From an uncultured Collinsella sp. (GTDB lineage Bacteria > Actinomycetota > Coriobacteriia > Coriobacteriales > Coriobacteriaceae), in the NCBI GenBank assembly GCA_900548075.1, contig URJD01000074.1, positions 1 through 8,193 of the forward strand: a DNA stretch of 8,193 bases, in the 5' to 3' direction. The notes under the pieces were generated by a model that did not search any database, was not told the origin of the DNA, and worked only from the letters and a program-made list of their open reading frames with translations. Made by a program: the position numbers and the translations under genes. Numbering within the stretch: the stretch's first letter is position 1; each line of letters begins with the position of its first letter. Shown one piece after another: positions 1 through 6,869 of this stretch.

Positions 1-715
1 CGTAGGAGCAGATGGTCACGAGGTCTTGCATACCGGTGGAAACAATAGGTGCATCGACGCCCGGGGTCAAGCCCTGCAACAAAACATCAGCAGCAGAAAG
101 CAAAATCTCCGGACGCATGGAGCCCTCGTTGTCGGCATGGGTGTCGAGCATGAGCACCAGATGGTCCTCACACTCCCCCGCCGTGAGCTCATAGCCAACG
201 AGCGTATGGTCCAGATCAAGTCGCTTGCTCTTTTTGCCGCGTGCGTAGTCGATGCCATGGCCTGCACGCAACGTGTCGATCGCGGCGCGTACCTCATCGG
301 CGCTCACGGGCGCCTCGGGATCCAGGTGCAGGTCGATGCGATACGACAGGCGAGTGAGCTGAGCCGTGAGCGCCGGCGTGCGCACGTCGATGTAGGCAGC
401 CTCGATAGGCGCCAGATCGGCAGGCGATGCAGCGGCCAGACGCTCAAAGGCCTCGTCAAGCGCGACGAACTCGGTCATAAACAGGTCATACCACTCGCAG
501 GTCGACGACGTGCCCACGGGCAGCGCCGACGAAAAGCCCACGCGCATATGCGGTGAGAAACCCTGCGTCACGGCATAGGGCAGGCCCGCACGGCGCACGA
601 TACGCTCAATGGTATGGATTAGTTCCAAATGGCCCAGGTACTTGAGGCGATCACGCTTGCCGTAGCGAACGCGCAGCCTAAAGAGCGTGGGATTGTCGGT
701 CAAACGCTCACTCAT
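1..715 (-). CDS. TIGR03936/DUF2344 radical SAM-associated protein (3' end cut off by window edge)
   Basis: I translated 238 codons from the ATG at 715; the frame stays open to the left edge, so only a short C-terminal piece can be missing (the family is roughly 210-250 residues). The N-terminus matches the DUF2344 pattern: a basic RYGKRDRLKYLGHLEL segment (residues 18-33), then RIVRRAGLPYAVTQGFSPHM (about 38-57), then ALPVGTSSTCEWYDL (about 63-77). Members of this family sit beside, or are fused to, TIGR03960 radical SAM proteins and are thought to work with them; the reaction is not established to my knowledge. The ATG overlaps the TGA of the radical SAM gene (ATGA, 715-712), which implies translational coupling. 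Upstream lies GGTGATC (726-720), a good match to the 3' end of 16S rRNA. No membrane segments are seen, so it is probably cytoplasmic. The family call is firm and the function is not. Confidence 0.93.
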   Translation of the reverse strand, partial: MSERLTDNPTLFRLRVRYGKRDRLKYLGHLELIHTIERIVRRAGLPYAVTQGFSPHMRVGFSSALPVGTSSTCEWYDLFMTEFVALDEAFERLAAASPADLAPIEAAYIDVRTPALTAQLTRLSYRIDLHLDPEAPVSADEVRAAIDTLRAGHGIDYARGKKSKRLDLDHTLVGYELTAGECEDHLVLMLDTHADNEGSMRPEILLSAADVLLQGLTPGVDAPIVSTGMQDLVTICSY

Positions 716-2589
716 GCGCGATCACCCATCAATACATTCTTGGCGTGGAGCGTGGGGCAGATTCCGCAACCGGTGCACGACGTGCGGGTGCAGTCGGGCG
801 TCGTGACGCCCTCGAGCGAACGGCGGTATTCGCGCTCGAGGAAGCCGCGCGAGCAGCCGGGGCTCACGTGCTCCCAGGGCAGACGCCAGTCCAGCTCATA
901 GGGCAGGTGCACGAGCTCGTTGAGGTCGATGCCGTTTTTGGCAGCGGCCTCCTTCCAGTTGTCGAGCGAAAAGTGCTCCACCCAGGCGTCGAAGCGCGAG
1001 CCCGCACGCCAGGCATCGATGATGACCGGCGTCATATCGCGACCGGCACGGGAGAGCGCAGCCTCGATGAGCGAGGTCTCGGCATCGTGGTAATGCACGC
1101 GGACGGCACGGTTACGAACGCTCGTGATGAGCAGCTTCTGGCGGCGCTTGACGTCGTCGTAATCGAGCTGCGGGCACCACTGGAAGGGCGTTGCCGCCTT
1201 GGGGATGAACACCGAAACCGAGATAGACACCGAGATAGACCCGCGGCGCGCCTTGGGCACCACGGAACGGCCAAGCTCCAGCACGTGATCGGCCAGGTTG
1301 GCGATAGCCACGATGTCCTCATCGCGCTCGCCGGGAAGGCCCATCATGAAGTAGAGCTTCATGCGGTTCCAGCCGGCCTCGAAGGCTGCCTTGGCCGCGC
1401 GATCCAAGTCCTCCTCGGTCACGTTCTTGTTGATGATGTCGCGCATACGCTGGCTGCCCGCCTCGGGCGCGAACGTCAGGCCGCCCTTCTTTTCGCCGGC
1501 GACCGACTCGGCCATATCCACGCCAAACGAATCCAGGCGCTGCGAGGGAATGGACACGCGAATGCCCGTGTCTTCCAGACGGCGGTTAAGGCGACCGAGC
1601 ACATCGCGGATGCAGGAGTGGTCGGTCGTCGAAAGCGAGGTAAGCGACACCTCGTCATAGCCGGTCTTTTCCAGGCCCTGGATCACCGATGACACGATCT
1701 GGTCGGCCGAGCGCTCGCGTACCGGGCGATACGTCATGCCTGCCTGGCAAAAACGGCAGCCGCGGGCGCAGCCACGCAAGATCTCGATAGACAGGCGATC
1801 GTGGACGAGCTGCGCATACGGCACGCACGACTGAGAAAGCGGATTGGTGGCACCAAAGTCCTCGACGACGCGCTTGTAGACTACCGGCGGGACGTCCTTG
1901 CCCTCGCGCGGCACGGTGTAGCCATGCGGCGAGCAGGGCTCGTCATGACGCACCTCATACAGGGATGGCACATAGGTGCCGGCGACCGTCGCGAGCTGCT
2001 CGACAATCTGAGCGCGCGAGACGCCCTCGTCGCGCAAGCGGCGATGCAGCTGGCAGATCTCGAGCAGCGACTCCTCGCCCTCGCCAATGAGGATGGCATC
2101 GAAGAATGCCGCGTACGGCTCGGGGTTATACACCGAGGGGCCACCGGCGACGATGATGGGATCGTCCTCGGTACGGTCGACAGCCAACAGCGGAATGCCA
2201 GCGAGATCGAGTGCCTCGAGGAAGTTCGTCACCGCCATCTCGTGCGGCACATGCAGACCGACGATATCAAACGAAGCGACGGGGGCAGCACCTTCGAGCG
2301 ACAGCAGCGGAATGCCCGCCTCGCGCATGGCGTCACCCATGTCGGGCCACGGCACATAGCCGCGCTCGCAGGAGATGCCCTCGGCCTGGTTAAGAATGTT
2401 GTAGAGGATGGCGATACCCTGGTTGGGCAGACCAACCTCGTACACATCCGGGTAGATCAAGCAGCAACGGTAGTCGGCATCGGCCTTGGAAAGCGTGCCC
2501 CACTCGTGATCGATATAGCGACTCGGCTTTTCGACCTTGGCGAGCAGCGGCTCAATTAAATGAAAACAGTCTTGGTATGCAACGCGCAA
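712..2589 (-). CDS. TIGR03960 family radical SAM protein with B12-binding-like N-terminal domain
   Basis: Predicted 625-residue cytoplasmic iron-sulfur enzyme. Numbered from the TTG start, the opening LIEPLLAKVEKPSRYIDHEW (about 11-30) is the family signature. A Rossmann-like, B12-binding-type domain follows (about 40-200), but I see no DxHxxG cobalamin motif. The radical SAM cluster motif CxxxCxxC is at C274, C278 and C281 (RGCARGCRFCQAG), followed by TFAPEAGS and YFMMGLPGE segments typical of the SAM barrel. A second cysteine group (C600, C605, C608, C611) near the C-terminus may bind another cluster. I chose the TTG at 2589 because AGGGG lies 7 bases upstream, the family signature follows at once, and the neighbour's stop is avoided. 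An upstream in-frame ATG at 2652 would give 646 residues but overlaps the previous gene by 53 bases and lacks family-like sequence. The substrate is unknown; RNA or ribosome modification has been suspected from its neighbours, but nothing here shows it. Confidence 0.94.
   Translation of the reverse strand: MRVAYQDCFHLIEPLLAKVEKPSRYIDHEWGTLSKADADYRCCLIYPDVYEVGLPNQGIAILYNILNQAEGISCERGYVPWPDMGDAMREAGIPLLSLEGAAPVASFDIVGLHVPHEMAVTNFLEALDLAGIPLLAVDRTEDDPIIVAGGPSVYNPEPYAAFFDAILIGEGEESLLEICQLHRRLRDEGVSRAQIVEQLATVAGTYVPSLYEVRHDEPCSPHGYTVPREGKDVPPVVYKRVVEDFGATNPLSQSCVPYAQLVHDRLSIEILRGCARGCRFCQAGMTYRPVRERSADQIVSSVIQGLEKTGYDEVSLTSLSTTDHSCIRDVLGRLNRRLEDTGIRVSIPSQRLDSFGVDMAESVAGEKKGGLTFAPEAGSQRMRDIINKNVTEEDLDRAAKAAFEAGWNRMKLYFMMGLPGERDEDIVAIANLADHVLELGRSVVPKARRGSISVSISVSVFIPKAATPFQWCPQLDYDDVKRRQKLLITSVRNRAVRVHYHDAETSLIEAALSRAGRDMTPVIIDAWRAGSRFDAWVEHFSLDNWKEAAAKNGIDLNELVHLPYELDWRLPWEHVSPGCSRGFLEREYRRSLEGVTTPDCTRTSCTGCGICPTLHAKNVLMGDRA
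1217..1240. repeat. 12-base perfect tandem duplication inside the radical SAM gene
   Basis: The unit accgagatagac occurs twice back to back (1217-1228 and 1229-1240), preceded by a partial copy (accgaa, 1211-1216). It encodes SISVSISVSV just before FIPKAATPFQW in the radical SAM domain. The frame is kept because 12 is a multiple of three. Confidence 0.85.
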
Positions 2590-2596
2590 CGGAAAA

Positions 2597-2602
2597 CCCC
2601 TA
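2597..2602 (-). promoter_or_regulatory. Shine-Dalgarno of the radical SAM gene, fused to the upstream stop codon
   Basis: On the minus strand the DUF697-like gene ends in TAG and runs straight into GGGG, giving TAGGGG. Seven bases then separate it from a TTG codon at 2589-2587. This site is the main reason for preferring the TTG start to the overlapping ATG at 2652. Confidence 0.7.
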
Positions 2603-3529
2603 AGCAGCGAGATCGGATGCGTCTTGGTAGGACGCCATAGGACGGGTAGCACCCGCGACCGTGGTCACCAGATCGCGAACGCGGGAGAACGTGGCAGTGA
2701 CCACCTCGTTGGCACGGCTGTAGTCGACATCGCGCTCGTAGAGCGAAACGAGCGCACGGCCCATGCCATAGGTGCCCGCGGCAGCAGTGAGCGCCTTGAC
2801 GGCAAACCCAATATGCGGCGTCTGCTTGACGAGTGCGCGGGTGACCGCGCGGATCACAAGACCGCCGGCAAGCACGCCCGCGACCTCGTAGCCGCGCTCA
2901 GGCTTAATGCCGCGTCCAAAGACGGCAGCGAGCTCAAAGAGCATGCCCACCTGCGCCAGCGCCATAACGGGATAATCGGCGCCCGGCAAAAACACCAGCG
3001 CACCGGTCGCCATATTGGTGAGCGCGCACGAGGTGATGATACGATTGGCCGCCGCGATGCGCATAAAGGCAAAGTTCGCCGCAAAAGCCGTTTCCTTGTC
3101 GGTGCGATCGAGAATCCAGCGGGCAAGCGTCTCGAGCAGAAACGTCTTATCGGTTGCCGCCACCACGCCGAGCATGGGCGTGGACTCCTCGATAAACGGC
3201 ACCTCCACAGCAGACTCGGCAAGCACGCACACGGGCGCGCCGGCGATCACGAGCTCCTGCACGGCACTCTCCAGGCGGTCGGAACCACACGAGAGCACCA
3301 GTACCACATCGGTATCGGTCTTTGGAGCAATTCGCTCCTCCCCCAGACGCTCGACGCGCACAATGCCCGAGGTCGTCTGCGGCACAAAGGCGTCACGCAC
3401 CGTCTCGGCCAGAAAGCGCGAGGCGGACGAATCCAGATAGACCGAGACGCGCACCGGCGTATCGGAATCCTTCTTAACGGACGCGCCCATCTTAAAAGCG
3501 CGGGTCAGCTTATCTACGGGAATTTTCAT
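2600..3529 (-). CDS. Uncharacterised protein: degenerate GTPase-like domain plus DUF697-like helical domain
   Basis: 309 residues, no named gene recognised. After a basic N-terminus, residues 26-140 look like an alternating strand/helix fold: VRVSVYLD (26-33), DVVLVLSCGSD (74-84), APVCVLAES (98-106), MLGVVAATDKTFLLETLARW (119-138). This resembles the second half of a small GTPase, but no P-loop GxxxxGK[ST] and no NKxD is present. Residues about 145-265 form an Ala/Gly-rich helical region, with INxxA-like AAANRIITSCAL, LPGADYPVMALAQVGMLFELAAVFG and AAAGTYGMGRALVSLYERD, which fits the DUF697 (YcjF-like) pattern of GTPase-associated membrane-proximal domains. The start is well set: GGAGGGG lies 6 bases before the ATG, and rodA stops 18 bases upstream. 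Its place between rodA and the radical SAM pair hints at a link to envelope growth, but that is inference. The gene call is firm, the DUF697 assignment moderate and the function unknown. Confidence 0.85.
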   Translation of the reverse strand: MKIPVDKLTRAFKMGASVKKDSDTPVRVSVYLDSSASRFLAETVRDAFVPQTTSGIVRVERLGEERIAPKTDTDVVLVLSCGSDRLESAVQELVIAGAPVCVLAESAVEVPFIEESTPMLGVVAATDKTFLLETLARWILDRTDKETAFAANFAFMRIAAANRIITSCALTNMATGALVFLPGADYPVMALAQVGMLFELAAVFGRGIKPERGYEVAGVLAGGLVIRAVTRALVKQTPHIGFAVKALTAAAGTYGMGRALVSLYERDVDYSRANEVVTATFSRVRDLVTTVAGATRPMASYQDASDLAA

Positions 3530-3535
3530 AGCAAA

Positions 3536-3542
3536 CCCCTCC
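3536..3542 (-). promoter_or_regulatory. Shine-Dalgarno of the DUF697-like gene
   Basis: GGAGGGG on the minus strand lies 6 bases before the ATG at 3529, inside the 18-base gap after the rodA TAA stop. Among the stop/start pairs that do not overlap, this is the only one where the stop is not part of the ribosome-binding site. Confidence 0.75.
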
Positions 3543-3547
3543 AGCGG

Positions 3548-4774
3548 TTACGCGGCGCCCGAACGATGCCGCCATATGGATTGTACGATACCCACCGTCA
3601 GCAGCTGAATCATCATCGAAGACGAACCGAAGCTAATAAACGGTAGCGGAATACCGGTAATCGGCATCATGCCGATGCACATGCCGATGTTTTCGAAGGT
3701 CTGGAACGCCCACATGCCAACGATGCCCACACACGAAAGACGCAAGAACAGCGACTCACACTTAAAGGCGACGCGAATCGTCGAAAAGATCAGCAGCACG
3801 TAGAGGCACAGGAGCAAAAAGGAACCGCAAAAGCCAAAGGTCTCGGATAGGAAGGCGAAGACAAAGTCGGTGTGGAACTCAGGCAGAAAGCCGCCGGCCG
3901 ACTGCGTCGCATGGCCCAAACCCTTACCAAAGAAGCCGCCCGAGCCAACGGCGATAAGCGACTGCTGCAGGTTGTAGGCATCGTCCGAATCGGCATTATC
4001 GGGGTCGATAAAGACCGTCAGGCGGTTCATCTGATACTGCTTGATGAGCACATCGTGGCCGAGCAACGAATCAAAGACCGAATCGAGCGCCAGGACGAGG
4101 GCCACCAGGCCCACAAGCAGGGCCAGGGTCGACAGCACCCATTCGCGGCGCGCACCGCTCATGCAGATGACGATGGCGCCCGAGACCAGCACGACCAGGC
4201 CCGAGCCCAGGTCGCCCATGGCAACGACGGCCAAAAACGGGATGGACAGCATGCCGCAGAGCTTGACGTAGTCGCGAACGGTATCGATGCGGCCGTTATA
4301 CTGCGAGCCAAGCGTGGCGATAAAGAAGATGGTGATGAGCTTGGCAAGCTCGACCGGCTGGAATGTCAAGCCGATACCGGGAATCTTGATCCAGCCCGTC
4401 ATGCCCAGACCGCCCGTATAGGACAGACCCGGAATCTTGGGCGAGAAGATCACGATCAGGTCGATGACGAGCAACGCCGTCGAAAAATTGGAAATACCGC
4501 GCAGATCGGTACGCCAGACGAGCACCGCAAGCACCGCGCCAATGCCAATGCCCAGCAGGTGGCGCGAGAATGAGGCGTCGGCCTTAAACTGTGACGCCGA
4601 CCAAATAATGATGGCGCCATAGGCAACGAGCGCGACGGTAACCAGCAGCACACCGATATGCACCTTTTGGCGAAACGTACCGCGCGAGGCCGAAAGTTGC
4701 TTGTTGACGCGGTCCAGGCTGCTGCGAGAGCCGGTCTTGGTTGAACGGAACAGATCCGCCGGAGAAAAATCCAT
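3548..4774 (-). CDS. rodA: RodA, SEDS-family peptidoglycan glycosyltransferase for cell elongation
   Basis: A 408-residue polytopic membrane protein that polymerises lipid II into glycan strands, working with the PBP2 encoded just upstream. A 36-residue charged cytoplasmic N-terminus precedes the first membrane helix (about 39-60). SEDS landmarks appear in order: GWIKIPGIGLTFQPVELAKL (127-146), RLTVFIDPD (251-259), YNLQQSLIAVGSGGFFGKGL (267-286), TQSAGGFLPEFHTDFVFAF (290-308) with D303 as the probable catalytic aspartate, and NIGMCIGMMPITGIPLPFIS (362-381). The usual SYGGSS end of the last motif reads SFGSSS here, a conservative oddity. RodA rather than FtsW is favoured by the mreCD-PBP2 context. 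The ATG follows AGGAGG by 5 bases, and the PBP2 stop TAG lies inside that site, so the two partners are probably made by coupled translation in fixed proportion. Confidence 0.96.
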   Translation of the reverse strand: MDFSPADLFRSTKTGSRSSLDRVNKQLSASRGTFRQKVHIGVLLVTVALVAYGAIIIWSASQFKADASFSRHLLGIGIGAVLAVLVWRTDLRGISNFSTALLVIDLIVIFSPKIPGLSYTGGLGMTGWIKIPGIGLTFQPVELAKLITIFFIATLGSQYNGRIDTVRDYVKLCGMLSIPFLAVVAMGDLGSGLVVLVSGAIVICMSGARREWVLSTLALLVGLVALVLALDSVFDSLLGHDVLIKQYQMNRLTVFIDPDNADSDDAYNLQQSLIAVGSGGFFGKGLGHATQSAGGFLPEFHTDFVFAFLSETFGFCGSFLLLCLYVLLIFSTIRVAFKCESLFLRLSCVGIVGMWAFQTFENIGMCIGMMPITGIPLPFISFGSSSMMIQLLTVGIVQSIWRHRSGAA

Positions 4775-4779
4775 CGCAA

Positions 4780-4786
4780 CCTCCTA
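4780..4786 (-). promoter_or_regulatory. Shine-Dalgarno of rodA overlapping the mrdA stop codon
   Basis: Minus-strand TAGGAGG holds the TAG stop of the PBP2 gene and a full AGGAGG ribosome-binding site, 5 bases ahead of the rodA ATG at 4774. This layout favours reinitiation by ribosomes that finish PBP2. Confidence 0.8.
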
Positions 4787-6853
4787 TCGAACCGAAGAAT
4801 CGCCCGAGGCCGAAGAGGTATCGGGCTCGTCATAAATCACGCCGAGCACGTCGCGCACGACATGCATCGCGGTATCCGAACCACCGCCGCCCTGCTCCAG
4901 GACAGTAGCGATGACATACTTGGGATCATCGGCCGGTGCATAGGCGCAGAACCACGCGTATTCGTCCTCGCCGCTTTTCTCGCCCGTGCCCGACTTGCCG
5001 TACACCTGCGGCGTCAGGGTGCCAAAGTGAGCCGCCAGGGACGTCGATGCCGTGTAAATCACGTCGTGCATGCCGTTGCGAACAAGAGCCAAATCCGAAT
5101 CGCTGTTGATCTTGGCCTCCAGGCGCTTCTTCTTGCCCTTGCCGTTGTACTTATAGGCATCGCCGTCGCCATCGCGCGACACGGCAGACAAAAACACGTG
5201 AGGCACGTACTGTTTGCCGCCGTTGGCAAGACCCATATAGGCACACGCCATCTGCAGGGGCGTCACCAGGATGTCGCCCTGACCGATGGCAATGTTGGTC
5301 ATATCGCCGGCATTCCACTTGCGGTCCTCGGCAGATGCGTCGGTGAAGTACGACTCTTTCCACTCGGCATCGGGAATACGGCCCGCGCCCTCACTCGGCA
5401 GATCGATACCGCAGGTCTTGCCTAGACCCCAGCGACGAAAGACCTCCTGCAGACCCTCGGGATGTTGCTCGTCATAAAAGAACGCCTTGCCCATGTCGTA
5501 GAAGACAGGGTCGCACGAGTTGGCGATTCCCGACTGCAGCGTCATGGTGCCGTGTCCAGACGTCAGCCAGCAGCGCTTGCCCCAAGCCTTGCCCAGGCCA
5601 GTCCAATAGCCCGTGCAGTTGGTTGTCTGCGTTGAAGTGTAGGTTCCGAACTCAAGACCGGCCAGTGCCGAGAGCGGCTTGATGGTCGAGGCCGACATGT
5701 ACTGTCCGCTAATGGCGCGGTTGAGCAGCGGGTGCGAGCCCTTGTCATCATTGAGCTCGGTCCACACGTCATTTGAGACGCCGCCGATAAAGACGGAAGG
5801 ATCGAACTTGGGCTGGCTCGCCATGCCCAGGATCTCGCCATTGTTGGGATCGAGACACACCACAGCGCCGTTGCCGGCATTGCTGTAGCCAGTGGTCTTG
5901 GCAAGCTCGATGGCGCTCGCCAGCGCCGTCTCACAGGCCTGTTGGATCTTAAGGTCGAGCGTGAGTTTAATGTCGGAGCCGGCCTTGGCGGGCACGGCGC
6001 CGGCCTGACCGGTCACATTGCCCGAGGCATCGACCTTGACGGTCTGCTCGCCACGAATACCCTGCAGCAGGTTTTCGTAGTAGCTCTCAACACCCGCCTG
6101 GCCCACGATATCGCCCGACTGGTACGTAATCCGGCCAGCAGAAGCATCATCATCGCCAGACGTTTTCTTATTCTGGGCCTCGAGCTGCTCGGAGGTAATG
6201 GTGCCGGTATAGCCCAAGATATGGCATGCCGTCTCGCCATATGGATACTGGCGCTCGGTACGCTCGGCAATCTTGACGCCCGGGAACTCGCCGGCGTGCT
6301 CCTTGATATAGGCAACCGTGGAGCGACGGACGTCCGTCGCGATGGTATGCAGGCTCTGGGCGCCCTCGGAATTGTCCTGAATATTGCGCAGCACCGCCAC
6401 GTAGGGCATACCGAGCACGTTGGCAAGATGGCGAACCAGAACCTCATCCTCGGCAAGGTCGCGGTAGGCCACGACAGCAAGTGAGGGACGGTTCTGGACA
6501 AGCGCCACGCCATTGCGGTCGAGGATGCGGCCGCGCACAGCGGGTGTGGTAACGGTGCGCGTCTGATTACTATTAGCCTGCTTTTCGTAATAGTCCGACG
6601 AGACCATCTGCATGCCCCACAGCTTGACGGCAAGCGCCGCGAACATCGCCCCCACACCCGTGGTGAGGATGGAGAAGCGGCCCTTAAAGGCGGTCGCCGC
6701 GGTATTGCCCTCGCCCTCGGTGGCGCGCGGGGCCGTTCCATGCTGCGTATCGTAAGTAAAACGGGAATCACCGCGACGCATGATGACCAGCGCGACCACG
6801 ATGGCCACAACCAGCACGATACCGGCGATAATAACCGTCATCTGGGAAGACAT
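4784..6853 (-). CDS. mrdA: Penicillin-binding protein 2, elongation-specific peptidoglycan transpeptidase
   Basis: A 689-residue class B PBP, anchored in the membrane with its catalytic domain outside, that cross-links glycan made by RodA. The pedestal/dimerisation domain starts with RGRILDRNGVALVQNRPSLA (107-126). The transpeptidase domain carries the acylation motif STIK (S389-K392), the PBP2-type SxD motif SCD (446-448) and KSGT (620-623). The paired cysteines C413 and C428 before GHG also fit PBP2, including the E. coli form as I recall it. There are two predicted membrane segments, about 6-25 and 60-80, where most PBP2 proteins have one; the 35-residue loop between them starts MRRGDSR and should be cytoplasmic. 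The start is secure because GGGGAGG lies 7 bases upstream. An acidic insert (about 229-241), a Lys-rich patch (572-577) and a Ser/Asp-rich C-terminal tail look lineage-specific. Beta-lactams would be expected to acylate S389. Confidence 0.96.
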   Translation of the reverse strand: MSSQMTVIIAGIVLVVAIVVALVIMRRGDSRFTYDTQHGTAPRATEGEGNTAATAFKGRFSILTTGVGAMFAALAVKLWGMQMVSSDYYEKQANSNQTRTVTTPAVRGRILDRNGVALVQNRPSLAVVAYRDLAEDEVLVRHLANVLGMPYVAVLRNIQDNSEGAQSLHTIATDVRRSTVAYIKEHAGEFPGVKIAERTERQYPYGETACHILGYTGTITSEQLEAQNKKTSGDDDASAGRITYQSGDIVGQAGVESYYENLLQGIRGEQTVKVDASGNVTGQAGAVPAKAGSDIKLTLDLKIQQACETALASAIELAKTTGYSNAGNGAVVCLDPNNGEILGMASQPKFDPSVFIGGVSNDVWTELNDDKGSHPLLNRAISGQYMSASTIKPLSALAGLEFGTYTSTQTTNCTGYWTGLGKAWGKRCWLTSGHGTMTLQSGIANSCDPVFYDMGKAFFYDEQHPEGLQEVFRRWGLGKTCGIDLPSEGAGRIPDAEWKESYFTDASAEDRKWNAGDMTNIAIGQGDILVTPLQMACAYMGLANGGKQYVPHVFLSAVSRDGDGDAYKYNGKGKKKRLEAKINSDSDLALVRNGMHDVIYTASTSLAAHFGTLTPQVYGKSGTGEKSGEDEYAWFCAYAPADDPKYVIATVLEQGGGGSDTAMHVVRDVLGVIYDEPDTSSASGDSSVR

Positions 6854-6860
6854 CTACAGG

Positions 6861-6869
6861 CCTCCCCTA
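6861..6869 (-). promoter_or_regulatory. Shine-Dalgarno of mrdA overlapping the mreD stop codon
   Basis: Minus-strand TAGGGGAGG joins the mreD TAG stop to a strong GGGGAGG site, 7 bases from the ATG at 6853. It supports this upstream start for PBP2, and so the reality of its extra N-terminal membrane segment. Confidence 0.8.

Noticed and set aside
26..556. Plus-strand open frame of 176 codons near the left edge
   Set aside because: The minus strand here encodes a clear DUF2344 protein, so the plus-strand frame is a shadow.
745..1692. Long plus-strand open frame of 315 codons
   Set aside because: It lies wholly antisense to the radical SAM gene, its translation is Arg/His/Gly-rich without domain motifs, and it is explained by G+C-rich codon bias.
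3530..3547. Gap between rodA and the DUF697-like gene as a possible terminator or promoter
   Set aside because: It is only 18 bases, has no inverted repeat or T-run, and is filled by a ribosome-binding site.
2624..3646. Long plus-strand open frame of 340 codons
   Set aside because: It is antisense to the DUF697-like gene and the rodA end; its composition is His/Arg-heavy and it has no recognisable family.
3872..4573. Plus-strand open frame of 233 codons
   Set aside because: It is antisense to rodA, which has full SEDS motifs; the shadow is rich in D, H and Q with no structure.
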